Assembly (NCBI GenBank): GCA_963756495.1
Contig: CAVWNS010000001.1
Coordinates: forward strand, 310,001 to 374,000
Reading direction: 5' to 3'
DNA from: DATFDN01 sp963756495
GTDB lineage: Bacteria > Pseudomonadota > Alphaproteobacteria > Acetobacterales > Acetobacteraceae
DNA length: 64,000 nt
Every line of letters starts with the position of its first letter. Positions within the stretch are counted from its first letter, which is position 1. Shown one piece after another: positions 38,348-49,018 of the stretch. The notes beneath the pieces were generated by a model that ran no database searches, was not told the DNA's origin, and was given only the letters and a program-made list of their open reading frames with translations. The position numbers and the translations under genes are program-made.

Positions 38348-39289
38348 TCAGTACCGCACGCGCGGGTCCAGCACCGCATAGAGCAGGTCGATGCCGAGAT
38401 TGATCAGCACGTAGGCACCGGAAATCACCAGGAGTGCGCCCTGGATCACCGGATAGTCGCGGCGCAGGACGGCGGAGACCACAAGGTTTCCGATGCCGGG
38501 CAGGCCGAATACCGTCTCGGTGACGATCGCGCCGCCGAGCAGCCCCGCGACGGTCAGCCCGATGACGGTCAGCACCGAGGTGCGCGCATTGCGGAACGCG
38601 TGCTTGAAGATCACCGTGCCAGGCCCCAGGCCCTTGGCGCGTGCGGTGCGCACGTAGTCCTCCTGCAGCACGTCCAGCATGCTGGTGCGGGTGAACCGGA
38701 TGATCAGCGCCGAGTTCGGGATGCCGAGCGCGATCGCCGGCATGATCAGATAGGTGAGCCGTTCCAGAACCCCGGCACCGGGCGGCCCATAGCCAGCGAC
38801 TGGCAAGAGGTGCAGCCGTACGGCCAGGTATTCGATCAGGGTCAGCCCGATCCAGAAGCTCGGCAGGCTGGCGCAGGCCATGGAGGCCGCCGTCAGCACC
38901 TGATCCACCAGGCTGCCGCGCTTCACCGCCGACAGCACGCCGGTCGGCACGCCGATCAGCGTTGCCAGTCCCGCGGCGAGGACCGTAAGCTGCAGGGTCA
39001 GCGGCGCCCGCTCCGCCAGCGCCTGCGTCACGCTGCGACCCAGGAAGATCGACTCGCCCAGTCGCAGCCGTACCACGGATTGCAGGAACTGCACGTATTG
39101 TACAGGCAGCGGCGCATCGAGCCCCAGCCGGCTGCGCAGCGCGGCAATATCGGCGGCAGTTGCCGCCGGTCCCAGCATCACCGCCGCCGGATCGCCCGGG
39201 ATGACATGGGCGATCACGAACACGATCGTTGCGACCAGGAACATCACGACGATCATGCCGGCCAGCCGGCGCAGCAGATAGTGGGCCAT
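38348..39289 (-). CDS. dppB: Peptide ABC transporter permease, DppB-type
   Basis: A 313-residue permease starting MAHYLLRRLAGMIVVMFLVA, the standard DppB amino end. HVIPGDPAAVMLGP and LRSRLGLDAPLPVQYVQFL follow, and the EAA-like loop is RTARAKGLGPGTVIFKHAFRN. Together with DppC it forms the inner-membrane channel. The gene begins 15 bp after dppA, in the usual A-B-C-D-F order. Confidence 0.93.
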   Translation of the reverse strand: MAHYLLRRLAGMIVVMFLVATIVFVIAHVIPGDPAAVMLGPAATAADIAALRSRLGLDAPLPVQYVQFLQSVVRLRLGESIFLGRSVTQALAERAPLTLQLTVLAAGLATLIGVPTGVLSAVKRGSLVDQVLTAASMACASLPSFWIGLTLIEYLAVRLHLLPVAGYGPPGAGVLERLTYLIMPAIALGIPNSALIIRFTRTSMLDVLQEDYVRTARAKGLGPGTVIFKHAFRNARTSVLTVIGLTVAGLLGGAIVTETVFGLPGIGNLVVSAVLRRDYPVIQGALLVISGAYVLINLGIDLLYAVLDPRVRY

Positions 39290-39304
39290 GGCTGCGGCGA
39301 CCGT

Positions 39305-40853
39305 TCAGGCAGACAGCTTCGTATTCCAGAACGCCGGCCAGATACCCGGATAGTACCCGCTCATCCGCTTGCTGGCGCCGAAGGTCGTGTATCCGGCGCC
39401 GATCTTCACCGTCGGCACGTCGGTGTAGAACTGCGCCTGCAGTTTGTGCCAGAGGGACACCCGCTTCGCCGGGTCGTCCTCGGTCACGAAGGCGTTCAGC
39501 GCGGCGCGCTGGCCCGGCGTATCCCACCAGCCGGGATAGCTCGGGTTGAAGACGGTGATGGACGAGGGCTCCGGCACCACGCCGTGTCCGGTCACGAACG
39601 CGTCCCATTGGTCCGGGTTCTGACGGCGTTGCAGGATCGTCGCCCAGTCGGTGACGATCAGGTCGATCTTGAATCCGGCATCGATCAGGTTGGCCTGGAT
39701 CACCTGGGCGGTCTTGTACTGGTAGTCGTATTGCACGCTGGTCAGGATCCGGATCGGCTCGCCGTGGTAGCCGGCCTGCTTCAGCAACGACGCCGCCTTG
39801 TCCGGGTTGCCCTGATTGTAGCCCGGTGCGTCGGGATCGAACCACGCGGTGCCCTGGGGATAGATCGAACCCTGCAACGTCCACAACGATTTATCGCCGA
39901 ACGCGGCCTCGAGCGCATCCGAGCAGTTGATCGCCGCCTGCGCCGCGCGGCGCACGAGCACGTTGCTCATCACGCCCTTCCTGTTGTTCATGATGAACAG
40001 CACCCAGAGCGCCGCGGTCAGCACGCCCGGCTGCACGTCCGGCTTGCCATGGATGCGCGCGTAGCTCTCCGGGGTCAGGTTGTCCGCCCAGTCATACTCG
40101 CCCGACAGCAGCCCGTCCGCACGCGTGGTTGGATTGGGCGAGGGGAGGAATCGGATCTCATCGACCAAGGCCGCGCGCCCGCCGACATATCCGTTCGGCG
40201 TCCCCGGCGGAGACACGTACTTCGCAAACTTGCCGACACGCACCCAGGTGTCCGGCTTGTACTCCATGAACTTGAACGGCCCGGTGCCGGTGAAGTCCTT
40301 CAGCGGGTCGGGCGCCGTGGCGATGCGCTTCGGCATGATCTGCGGCGAGCCGTTCGGAAACGCCAGCAAGTTGAGCAGCGGCGAATAGGGCTGCTTCAGC
40401 ACGATCTGCACGGTGCTCGGGTCCGTCGCCGAAATCGAACTCCAGATAGGTCCAGGGCGTCCGCCCGCGCGGCGACATCCGCCCCCATCGTTGCAGCGAC
40501 GCGACTACATCGTCCGCCACCATCGTGCTGCCGTCGTGGAACGGCACATCGCCGCGCAGCTTGATGACGTAACGTTTCCCGTCCTCGCTGATCTCGGGCA
40601 ACGACGCCGCGAGCAGCGGGGCGATGCTGAAATCGGGGCCGAAGATATACAGCGTCTCGTAGAAAGTCTGGGTGATCTCCGACAGCAGGTCCGATGTCAC
40701 CGGCGTCGGATCGAGCGGCCCGGGATCGCCGGTGGTGGCGATGTTCAGCACGCTGGCGGGTTGCGCCCTGGCCCGCGACCCGCTCAGCAGAGCGGCGCTT
40801 GCGGCGGCACCCAGGATGACGGCGCGACGTTCAGGCGATTGTGGCCCTTCCAT
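39305..40853 (-). CDS. dppA: Peptide ABC transporter substrate-binding protein, DppA-type (one apparent +1 frameshift)
   Basis: Removing one base from AAA at 40432-40434 joins TWTYLEFD to SATDPSTVQIVLKQPYSPLL and gives 515 residues. The N-terminus ERRAVILGAAASAALL is a twin-arginine-like export signal. YETLYIFGPDFSIAPLLAASL, VPFHDGSTMVADDVVASLQRW and TGTGPFKFMEYKPD are SBP family 5 landmarks. It delivers peptides or similar ligands to DppBC. A GGGAGG box precedes the ATG, and the gene is divergent from the GMC oxidoreductase. Confidence 0.85.
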
Positions 40854-40958
40854 TGCGGTTCCTCCCGATCCCTTGGTTATACTTGACCCAGCATGGCAGA
40901 GCCTTGCGTGGCACGGAAGCGCCAGACTGGAAGCGTCACGCTGGGGAGAACGAAGAAC

Positions 40959-42672
40959 GTGACACGATCATCCGAGGCGTTGGATTTCCTGATCGCTGGC
41001 GGTGGCTCGGCCGGTTGCGCGCTGGCGGCCCGTCTGTCGGAAGATCCCGGCACGCGCGTTCTGCTGGTCGAAGCGGGACGCGACCTGACGCGTGAGATGT
41101 TCCCGCCACGGCTTTCCTCGGCGTATCCGGGCCGCGCGTATTTTGACCGTAGCTGGCTATGGCCGACACTTCAGGCCGCACGCGGCGACACCGGAACAAA
41201 TCGGCCGGGCGTGGTGCGGTTCTACGAGCAGGCGCGGATTCTGGGCGGCGGATCGTCGATCAACGGCATCTGCGCCAATCGCGGTTCTCCCGACGATTAC
41301 GACGAGTGGGATGAGCAGGGCGCGCATGGCTGGGGCTGGCCGAACGTGCTGCCCTATTTCCGCAAGCTGGAAAGCGACCGCGACTATGATGGACCGTTCC
41401 ACGGCAAGGACGGGCCGTTGCCGATCCGCCGGCATCGGCGAGAGGATTGGACCGGCTTCACCCGCGCCGTGGCCGACAGCTTCCAGGCGATGGGCTATGC
41501 GATGCGGCGACGACCAGAACGGCGCCTGGGCCGATGGCGTGTTCCCGACGACCCATAACGTCGATGACGAGGGCCGGCGCGCCAGCGTGGCGGTCGCGTA
41601 TCTGACCCCGGAGGTGCGGCGGAGGCCCAACCTCCGCATCCAGACCGAGACCGTCGTGAACGGGCTGGCAATCGAGAATGGCCGCGTGCAGGCCGCCCGC
41701 CTCACGCGCGGCGGTAAAAGGGGGTCGGTTCCGGCGCGGCAGATCATCCTGTCGATGGGTGCACTGCAATCGCCCGTGATGCTGATGCGAAACGGCATCG
41801 GAGATGCCGGGCATCTGCACGACCGCGGCATCGACGTTGTGGCCGATCGGCCCGGTGTCGGAGAGAATCTGCAGGAGCACCCGAACATCGGCGTGTCGGC
41901 GTTTCTGACGCCCCAGGCTCGGCTGCCGCCCGGTGACGGGCATCATCTTCAGGCGCTGCTGCGCTATTCCTCCGGCCTGCCAGGGACACCGCCGGGAGAC
42001 ATGCACGTCGCCATCTCTACCCGCTCGTCATGGCATGCCGTCGGGCGGCGGATCGGCAATCTTGGTTTTTGGGTGAACAAGTCCTACTCGAAAGGCCGCA
42101 TCCGCCTGGCAGATGCGCCTGGCGCGCCGGCGGAGATCGATTTCCGCATGCTGTCGGACCCGCGCGATATGGCACGCCTGAAAGCGGGTTTCCGAATGGG
42201 CGTGCAGGCACTGACCGCGTCGCCACTGCGAGGGATCGTGCTCGATCTTTTCCCCGCTGGCTTCTCCGCGCGCATCCGGGCGCTGACAGCGCCGTCGCCG
42301 CGTAACGCGGTCGTCATGGCGGTCGCGGCGCCGCTGATGGACCGGGATTCAAGGCTGCGACGGCGGTTCATGGCCTTCGCGATGGAAGCGCAGCACAGCG
42401 CGGAGGTGCTGGCGCAGGACGAAACGGCGCTGGAGGCGCATCTGCGACGCGCGGTGGGCGGAACCTGGCACGCCTGCGGCGCTTGCCGCATGGGCGACCC
42501 GGCAAACCGGATGGCGGTGACCGATCCCATCGGGCGGGTCATCGGCGTCGAGGGGCTGCGTGTCTGCGACGCGTCCATCATGCCGACCGTGCCGTGTGCC
42601 AACCTGAACATCCCGGTGCTGATGATGGCGGAGAAGATTGCCGATGCAATGAAGGCGGAGAGACGAGCCTAG
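40959..42672 (+). CDS. GMC family FAD oxidoreductase (one apparent +1 frameshift)
   Basis: Removing one G near 41506 (AMR to DDQNGAWADG) gives about 570 residues. FLIAGGGSAGCALAARLSE is the FAD loop, EQARILGGGSSINGICANRG the GMC signature 1, ILSMGALQSPVMLMRNGIG signature 2, and the C-terminal GTWHACGACRMG carries the catalytic His. The family oxidises alcohols such as choline or sugars. GTG 40959 behind GGGGAG is preferred; an in-frame ATG lies at 40893. Divergence from dppA suggests shared control. Confidence 0.82.
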
Positions 42673-42679
42673 GGACTTT

Positions 42680-42708
42680 CTGATCAAGGCCTTCTCGACC
42701 TGATCAGG
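42680..42708. terminator. Possible bidirectional terminator hairpin
   Basis: CTGATCAAGG and CCTGATCAG form a near-perfect stem with one bulged base around TTCTCGA, placed between the converging GMC and MFS genes. There is no clear T run on either side, so the terminator role is tentative. Confidence 0.35.
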
Positions 42709-42788
42709 GAACGGTGCAGAGTTGTTTCGCAGGACGCGACACTGGCAAGTGTAGGGTTCGAGAGCCCATCACAAATGCAACTGTGGTG

Positions 42789-44081
42789 CTAGGCCGGGCC
42801 GGCGGTCAGGCTTGCCGATTGTCGCCTCATCCCCGGCACCGCAAATGTGCCCGCCAGGCCGATCACGGCACCGAACATCAGATAGGCCGCCGGCACCATA
42901 TGGCTGCCCGTCAGGGCGATCAGCGTCGTAATCATGAAGGCCGCCGAGCCGCCGAAGATGGCAACCGCGATATTGTCCGCGAGCGACAGGCCGGTGGCGA
43001 GCGTACGCGCCGGAAACATCAGTCCGATGCCGGTCAGGATCGCGCCCTGGTAGCAGGCGATGACCACCGCGAACACCACCTGAAAGAGCAGCAATCCAGC
43101 GAAAGTCGGACCGGCATTCACATAGGAGAACATCGGCCAGGCCAGCAGGATCAGCAGGAAGGCGGCGTCGCGCAGGAACGGCTTCGGCCCGAACCGATCG
43201 ACCAGCAGCCCGACGATCGGGGTCAGCGCGCCGATGCACAGCGTGCCCAGCATCGTCGCCACGAACCCGTCGATCTGCGGCAGCTTCAGGGTGCGCACTG
43301 CATAGACCGGTGTATACACCAGGAGCACGTAGGTGCAGATCGTGGAGAGGACGAACAGGGCGCCGGTCACGAACGCCTCGCGCGGGTAAAGTGCGAGCAC
43401 GTCGCGCAACGGGCGCCCATGAGGATCGGCGCTTCGACGCGATTCCGGCGGCTCCGGAATGCGCGTGCGGAGGATGTAGCCGACCGGGCCGATCACCAGG
43501 CCGAGCACAAACGGGATGCGCCAGCCCCAGTCCGCGATCGCCTCCGGGCTGAACGCCAGCGAGATCGCCGTGCCGACCGCCAGTCCAAGCCCGATGAACA
43601 AGCCGCTGCTGGCGTAGATCCAACTAAAATAATAGGCGCGGCGTTCGGGGGGCGCGTAGTCGCGCATGTAGGCGGTGGCGTTGCCCATCTCACCGCCGGT
43701 GGAGAAGCCCTGCATCAGCCGGGCGAGCACCAGCAGCAGCGGCGCCGCGAGCCCAATCGTGGCATAGGTTGGTGTCACCGCGATAATCAGCGTACCGATG
43801 CACATCAACATGATCGTCAGCGCAAGCGCCGGCTTGCGCCCGACCCGGTCGGAGTAGATGCCAAGCACCACACCACCGAGGGGGCGCATGAAGAACCCCA
43901 CACCGAACGTCGCCAGCGAGAGCAAGAGCGATGTCAACGGGTTTTGCGTCGGAAAGTAAAGCCGAGCAATCACCGCCGCGAACAGGCCATAGAGCATGAA
44001 GTTGTACCACTCGAGCCCGTTCCCGATGACAGCCGCGACGACGGTCATCGGATGCACGCTGGCATCGGGGTGCTTCGGCAT
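42789..44081 (-). CDS. MHS-family MFS transporter
   Basis: A 430-residue 12-helix transporter. AVIGNGLEWYNFMLYGLFAAV in helix 1, GFFMRPLGGVVLGIYSDRVGRKPALALTI in the 2-3 loop and ARLMQGFSTGGEMGNATAYM in helix 4-5 identify the metabolite:H+ symporter group (ShiA, KgtP, ProP). The likely cargo is an organic acid or amino acid derivative. MPKHPDAS is chosen as start, 10 bp after the GGT gene, so the two form an operon. Confidence 0.9.
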   Translation of the reverse strand: MPKHPDASVHPMTVVAAVIGNGLEWYNFMLYGLFAAVIARLYFPTQNPLTSLLLSLATFGVGFFMRPLGGVVLGIYSDRVGRKPALALTIMLMCIGTLIIAVTPTYATIGLAAPLLLVLARLMQGFSTGGEMGNATAYMRDYAPPERRAYYFSWIYASSGLFIGLGLAVGTAISLAFSPEAIADWGWRIPFVLGLVIGPVGYILRTRIPEPPESRRSADPHGRPLRDVLALYPREAFVTGALFVLSTICTYVLLVYTPVYAVRTLKLPQIDGFVATMLGTLCIGALTPIVGLLVDRFGPKPFLRDAAFLLILLAWPMFSYVNAGPTFAGLLLFQVVFAVVIACYQGAILTGIGLMFPARTLATGLSLADNIAVAIFGGSAAFMITTLIALTGSHMVPAAYLMFGAVIGLAGTFAVPGMRRQSASLTAGPA

Positions 44082-44091
44082 GACGCCGCCC

Positions 44092-45789
44092 TCAGATGGC
44101 CGCGGCATAGGCCGGGCGACGTGGGTCGGCCCCGGCGGCGAGCAGACCGGCATGCGGGTCGGTGCGGATCGCCTCGACGCTGCCGGCAAGCCAAGTCCAA
44201 TCGGGCCAGATGCTCACCTCGTGCCCGCGTCGTGCCAGCTCGTCGCGGACCGATGCTGGAATGCGTCCCTCGACCGCGAGCCGGCCGGGGAAATACTCGA
44301 ATGGAGCGAAGGAGGACGGGAAGGAGTAGCTAGCCACACGCGGCGCTTCGATCGCCTCCTGCAGGTCCATGCCGAAATGCAGCACGTTCAGAAGCACCTG
44401 GAGCATGGCCTGGGTCTGCACGTCGCCCCCCGGAGTGCCGAACGGCATCACGCCACCCTGTTCGGTGACGACCATGGCCGGGTTCGGCGTGAGCCGCGGG
44501 CGCTTGCCGGGGGCCACGCCGGACGGGTGCTTGGGGTCGGGCCGGCTCTGGGTGCCGCGCGAAGACGGAATGATGCCCAGCCCGGGGATGACCGGCGAGG
44601 CCCAGGACCCGTCCGAGGGCGTGGCGCTGAAGGCGTTACCCCAGCGATCCACCGCACAGGCATAGGAGGTGTCGGCCTCCATCCGCGGCAACGTCGCCTC
44701 GGTCCGGGTGATGCGATGAGAGGGGGCGTCCAGCGGCGGGGGCATTTCGGGGCAGGCCCGATCGCGGCATACTGAAGCGGCGCGCCGGGCAATGGTTTCC
44801 GACGCCAGCAGGTGATCGATCGGCACATCGACGAAGCAGGGATCGCCAAAGTAGTATTCGCGGTCTGCCAGCGCCAGTTTCAAGCATTCAGTGATGACGT
44901 GCAGGTAGTCGGGCGAGTTGTGGAGAAGCCCGTCGATGCCGACGCGTTCGGTGAGCAACAGCGCCTCCAGCAGTGCCGGGCCCTGGCACCAGGGGCCGCA
45001 GACCATCACCTCATGACCGCGCCAGTCGCGGCGCACCGCCGGTTCCAGTCGCGAGCGATAGGCGGCGAGGTCCCCGGCTGCCAGCAGGCCGCCTTCGCGG
45101 GCGTGAAAGGCGACAATCTCGCGTGCAATGTCGCCGCGATAGAAGGCATCCCGGGCGGCGGCCAGACCGGCGGCGCGGCCGCGTTCGGCCGCTGCCTTTT
45201 CCTGGTCGACCATGTAGCGGATCGTGTTCGCCAGATCGGTCTGCACGAACTTCTCGCCGGTCGCGGGCGGCTTGCCACCGGGCAGGAAGATCGCCGCGTT
45301 TTGAGGCCAGCGCGCGTAGTCGGCGGCTCGGGTGCTGATCGATTCGGCGAGCAACGGGTAAACGGCAAAGCCTTCCGCGGCGAAACGGATCGCTGCGGCC
45401 GCGACATCGCCGAAGCTGAGCGTGCCGTGCCGCTCCAGTGCGGTGATCCAGGCATCGGGCGCGGCGGGCACGACGGTGCGCAGCACGCCTTCCGGAATTC
45501 GTTCGCCGTGATGGCGCATGAAAAAGTCGGGATCGAGCGCACGTGGCCAGTGACCCAGGCCGGCGATGGTTTCCACCGTGCCATCGCCAAGCCGCAGCAT
45601 GATCGGCGCCACGCCGGCGAAATTCACCAGATCGGGCTGCAGCACACCGAGCGCGATGCCGGCTGCGCAGCCGGCGTCGATCGCATTGCCGCCGGCTTCC
45701 AGAATCGAAAAGCCGGCCATGGTAGCAAGGTAGTGACCGGCGGAAACCGCATGACGGGTGCCGCAAATGGTCGGGCGATGGGATGTCAT
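44092..45789 (-). CDS. Gamma-glutamyltransferase family protein
   Basis: A 565-residue Ntn hydrolase. The N-terminal part shows ATMAGFSILEAGGNAIDAGCA. The nucleophilic Thr starts the small chain in EADTSYACAVDRWGNAFSATPSDGSW, and PRLTPNPAMVV and MPFGTPGGDVQTQAMLQVL build the active site. No signal peptide is present, unlike periplasmic GGT, so it acts in the cytoplasm. True GGT has TTH at the nucleophile, whereas DTSY resembles acylases or GGT-like proteins of amide catabolism. It probably shares a transcript with the MHS transporter. Confidence 0.88.
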   Translation of the reverse strand: MTSHRPTICGTRHAVSAGHYLATMAGFSILEAGGNAIDAGCAAGIALGVLQPDLVNFAGVAPIMLRLGDGTVETIAGLGHWPRALDPDFFMRHHGERIPEGVLRTVVPAAPDAWITALERHGTLSFGDVAAAAIRFAAEGFAVYPLLAESISTRAADYARWPQNAAIFLPGGKPPATGEKFVQTDLANTIRYMVDQEKAAAERGRAAGLAAARDAFYRGDIAREIVAFHAREGGLLAAGDLAAYRSRLEPAVRRDWRGHEVMVCGPWCQGPALLEALLLTERVGIDGLLHNSPDYLHVITECLKLALADREYYFGDPCFVDVPIDHLLASETIARRAASVCRDRACPEMPPPLDAPSHRITRTEATLPRMEADTSYACAVDRWGNAFSATPSDGSWASPVIPGLGIIPSSRGTQSRPDPKHPSGVAPGKRPRLTPNPAMVVTEQGGVMPFGTPGGDVQTQAMLQVLLNVLHFGMDLQEAIEAPRVASYSFPSSFAPFEYFPGRLAVEGRIPASVRDELARRGHEVSIWPDWTWLAGSVEAIRTDPHAGLLAAGADPRRPAYAAAI

Positions 45790-45879
45790 GGCACCCTCCT
45801 TTCGTCTCTGCTACTGTGGCCTCCATACAGCCACCCGTCCAGGATGGCCGAAAACATCCGGCGCGAGCGCACGCCGCCG

Positions 45880-46187
45880 TCAGTAGTGCAGGAACGACCC
45901 GCTGCGGGCGACCTGCTGGACAAGGTCGAACTCCTCCCGGTTCGCCGTCAGCATCGGTAGTCCCGCCTTCGCCGCAGCGAGCAGGATCAGCGCGTCGTTG
46001 AGGAGTGGTCGCGCACCGCCGTCCAGCCCGCCGCCCGCGGATTGTAGGCTCCGACGCCCACAGCCAGTTCGGCAAGGCAGACCGAGCAGTAGAACTGCGA
46101 GGATCGATCGAGCAGCTCGGTGACCGGGTCCGGCAGGCTTCCCGCAGCCGCCCGGATATAGACGTTCGTGTCCGGTACCAGGGCCAC
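45880..46187 (-). CDS. PIN-domain protein, shortened and frameshifted
   Basis: The GTG-started frame gives MALVPDTNVYIRAAAGSLPD and FYCSVCLAELAVGVGAY (first Asp and Glu of a PIN site). After about 60 codons the frame must change near 46008 to read LLNDALILLAAAKAGLPMLT and REEFDLVQQVARSGSFLHY. The total of about 102 residues is short of the 130-140 usual for VapC, and the segment between the halves is missing about 30 residues. It looks like a damaged toxin gene, partly indel and partly deletion. Confidence 0.55.
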
Positions 46188-46292
46188 GCGTCCGCCCGGA
46201 AGCGCCGCGGCGGCGACCAGCGCCTCGGCCGCCCTGGGCCGTACGTAGATGGCTGCGCCGCTTCTCCGACTTTGCGGACGAGCTGGCGACGA

Positions 46293-46613
46293 TCAGGGCT
46301 CAATCGGCTCCAGCCCCGCCAGCCTGCCCCGTGTGCGCCGCAGAAAGGCGGAGACCGGGTCGGGCTGGGCCAAGGCTGCCAGGGCCGCGATGCCCAGCTC
46401 CGTGGTCGACTGGATGCCGGTCTCGCGCCTGGCGGCCGCCACCAGCGCCGCAGGCGCACGAAAGCTCAGGTGCTCGGAGCGCTCCCCATCCAGCAGCACG
46501 GCACAGCGGGCGGCATCGACGAACGCTTTGACTACCTGCGGCGTCGGCGACGGCCGACGGGCCGCTTCGACGGGCTTCCCCCCTTGGACGATGGGACGCG
46601 GGCCATGATGCAC
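46293..46613 (-). CDS. Putative antitoxin or small regulator upstream of the PIN gene
   Basis: A 106-residue protein of unknown family. The central and C-terminal part (QVVKAFVDAARCAVLLDGER, HLSFRAPAALVAAARRETGI, TELGIAALAALAQPDPVSAF) resembles ribbon-helix-helix-like or coiled antitoxin segments. Its place upstream of, and in the same direction as, a PIN-domain gene suggests an antitoxin. The N-terminus is uncertain because two overlapping ATG codons sit in different frames at 46605-46613. Confidence 0.45.
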   Translation of the reverse strand: MHHGPRPIVQGGKPVEAARRPSPTPQVVKAFVDAARCAVLLDGERSEHLSFRAPAALVAAARRETGIQSTTELGIAALAALAQPDPVSAFLRRTRGRLAGLEPIEP

Positions 46614-46756
46614 TCCTCGTCAGCGCGTGTGCAGGATGGGCTTGCTTGTCACACAAGGTAAGCCGCACACCAATTATGGAGAGCACCGTGCCCGAGTCGC
46701 CCATGGCCCGGAAATCAGTCCCGCCAAGCGGTCGCAGCCGCTGCTGAAATCGGAAA

Positions 46757-46832
46757 TGGCGTCCCGTACGGGATTCGAACCCGTGTTACCAACGTGAAAG
46801 GCTGGTGTCCTAGGCCTCTAGACGAACGGGAC
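46757..46832 (-). tRNA. tRNA-Glu(TTC)
   Basis: The reverse complement folds into a 76-nt cloverleaf. The acceptor is GTCCCGT/ACGGGAC with discriminator G and encoded CCA. The anticodon loop CTTTCAC is closed by CCAGC/GTTGG (one G-U pair), and the anticodon TTC reads glutamate codons. The T-arm contains GGTTCGAATCC. Confidence 0.96.
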
Positions 46833-47008
46833 CCGGCAGACGCATTGGAATGCTCGTGGTGCTCGGACCCCGGCTGCCATCGTGGACGTTCAACAGGTCG
46901 GGCGCGCGCCTGTCAAGCGGTCGCCGCGCACCCTCCAACGACGGTACGCAGCGATCGGGCCGCTGAGCCTCCTGGCCCATCGTCAGCCCCGCACGACGCG
47001 CACCGACC

Positions 47009-48317
47009 TCATACGATCGATGGCGCCGTAACGCCCAGCTCGGCCGAAGTGATCGGCTCGCCACGGATCACCACCAAGTAGATGAGCGCGGAGACAAGTC
47101 CGATCGCGGCGCTCACCAGCAGGGCCGGCACGAAGCTGCCCGTGCCCTGGACGATGAACCCGGTGATCGTCGGTGCCAGCGCGCCGCCCAGGTAGCCGCC
47201 GAAATTCTGGATCGCCCCCAGTGAGGCCGTGCAGTTGGACGGCGCGGCCACGCTCGCCAACGCCCATGACATCCCGCTCGCGCAGGCTCCGAACATCAGC
47301 GCCGCCGAGATGCAGGCCACCGCGACCGTGTTGCTGGGCGTCTCCGCCGCCACGATCGTGAATCCCGCCATGCCCAGCAGCCCGACGATCACCGGCACCT
47401 TGCGGCTGTTGATCGGCGAGAATCCGGCGGCCATCAGCCGGTCGGCGATGGCCCCGCCGCCCACGCTGCCCACCACGCCGAACGCGAACGGAATCGCCGA
47501 CACCCAGCCGGTCTTCGGGATCGACATGTGGCGCTGGATTTCGAAATATCCGGGCAGCCAGGCGAGATACAGCCAGCCCATATACACCACCCCGAAAAAC
47601 CCGAGGATCAACCCCCAGGTCGTGCGGAAGCGGAACAACTGGCCCCATTCGCCCAGCGTGACCCGGCTTGTCACCGGCGCCTCCTCGCCTTCCTGCAGGT
47701 AGCGCTGTTCCTCCGGTGTGAAACCGGCTTCAGACGCGTCGCGATATTTCACGTACCAAAGGGTGGCGATCGTGAGCCCGCCCACACCCATGATGACGAA
47801 CATCCAGCGCCAGCCGAAGGCCAGCATCAGCGCAGTCAGGATTGGCGGCGCGATCGCTGGCCCGAGCGAGGAGGTGCAGTTCCAGATCCCTGTCGGAAGG
47901 CCGCGATCGCGCACGCGGATACCAGTCCCGCACGACGCGCACCGCGGAGGAGAACATCGGCGCCTCGCCCATGCCGAGGAACACGCGGGCGATGGAGAAC
48001 TGCCAGAAGCTGGTGACAAATCCCGCCGCGGCCTGCGCCAGCGACCACAGGGCGAGCCCGGAGGCGAGCAGCCGGTGCGGCCCGACCCGATCCACGAGCG
48101 CCCCGCCCGGCAGTTGAGAGAACGCGTACGCCCACAGGAATGCCGAGAGCAACAGGCCCATGTCGGCGATCGACAGCCCCAGCTCCTGGCGGATCAGCGG
48201 ATTGGCGATCGAGAGCGTGGAGCGGTCCAGGTAGTTCAACGTGCCCGCGAGGACGAGCATGGTCAGCGCCGATCGCTGCACGCCGCGGATGCGGGGCGAC
48301 AATTGAGTTCGGTCCAT
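47009..48317 (-). CDS. ACS-family MFS transporter (one apparent +1 frameshift)
   Basis: Dropping one base near 47915 joins VRVVRDWYP to RDRGLPTGIWNCTSSLGPA and gives about 435 residues. LAGTLNYLDRSTLSIANPLI in helix 1, AYAFSQLPGGALVDRVGPHR and ARVFLGMGEAPMFSSAVRVV are hexuronate/tartrate-transporter-like signatures. Typical cargo is an organic anion. A GGGAGGA box precedes the ATG. It stands between tRNA-Glu and a divergent flavodoxin-like gene. Confidence 0.82.
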
Positions 48318-48435
48318 GGGCGTCCTCCCGGGTGGCACGCAACGTTGGCGCGCCCGGGAGCAGTCTTGCCTACCTCCGCTACGGAATCCAGATCACTCGG
48401 GCGCCCTCAATGGGTGCATTGCGGGAGGCGCGTTC

Positions 48436-48925
48436 GTGACAACTTTGCTCGTGGTGTTCCATTCCCGGACCGGCGGCACGATGCAGATGGTTGAGGCGGC
48501 CGCGCGGGGCGCACGCACCGAGCCGCAGGTGCGTGTCTGTGTGCTGCCAGCCTCGGAGGCGCAGCCCGGGGATGTGCTCTCGGCGGACGGGTACGTGTTC
48601 GCCACACCCGAGAACCTCGCCGCCATAGCTGGCGTGATGAAGGACTTTTTTGATCGCACCTATTATGCGGCGCTGGATCGCATCAACGGCCGTCCCTATT
48701 CGGTGCTCGTCTGTGCCGGCAGCGATGGCCATAATGCGGTGCGCCAGATCAAGCGCATCGCCACCGGCTGGAGATTGCGACTCGTCTCTGACCTCCATTG
48801 TCTGTACACGTGCCCAAACGCCCGAGGCCATCCTGGCACCCAAGGTGATCGGTGCCGAGGATCTCGGACGATGCGAGGAACTCGGCGCAGCGCTCACCGC
48901 CGGAATGGCGATGGGCATTTTCTAG
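48436..48925 (+). CDS. Flavodoxin-like NAD(P)H reductase (one apparent +1 frameshift)
   Basis: Removing one C at 48795-48796 joins LRLVSDL to IVCTRAQTPEAILAPKVIG and gives about 162 residues. LLVVFHSRTGGTMQMVEAAA is the FMN phosphate loop of flavodoxin-like folds. GYVFATPENLAAIAGVMKDFFDRTYY and SVLVCAGSDGHNAVRQIKRI complete the core. It is probably an FMN-dependent reductase of unknown partner. The GTG start lies nine bases after GGGAGG. Confidence 0.75.
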
Positions 48926-49018
48926 ATCGCGGCCTCAGATGGGCGGCGCCACGACAACCCTCGACAGGAAATCGGCCAGTGGAATTTCGAGCGCTGCCGA
49001 CCTTTCCACTGGTGTGCG

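Noticed and set aside
38240..40564. 774-codon plus-strand open frame across the dpp operon
   Set aside because: Antisense to DppC, DppB and DppA, whose motifs are unambiguous; the product has no recognisable domain and is rich in Arg, Gln and His.
42714..44333. 539-codon plus-strand open frame opposite the MHS transporter
   Set aside because: Same antisense artefact; the transporter signatures on the other strand decide the case.
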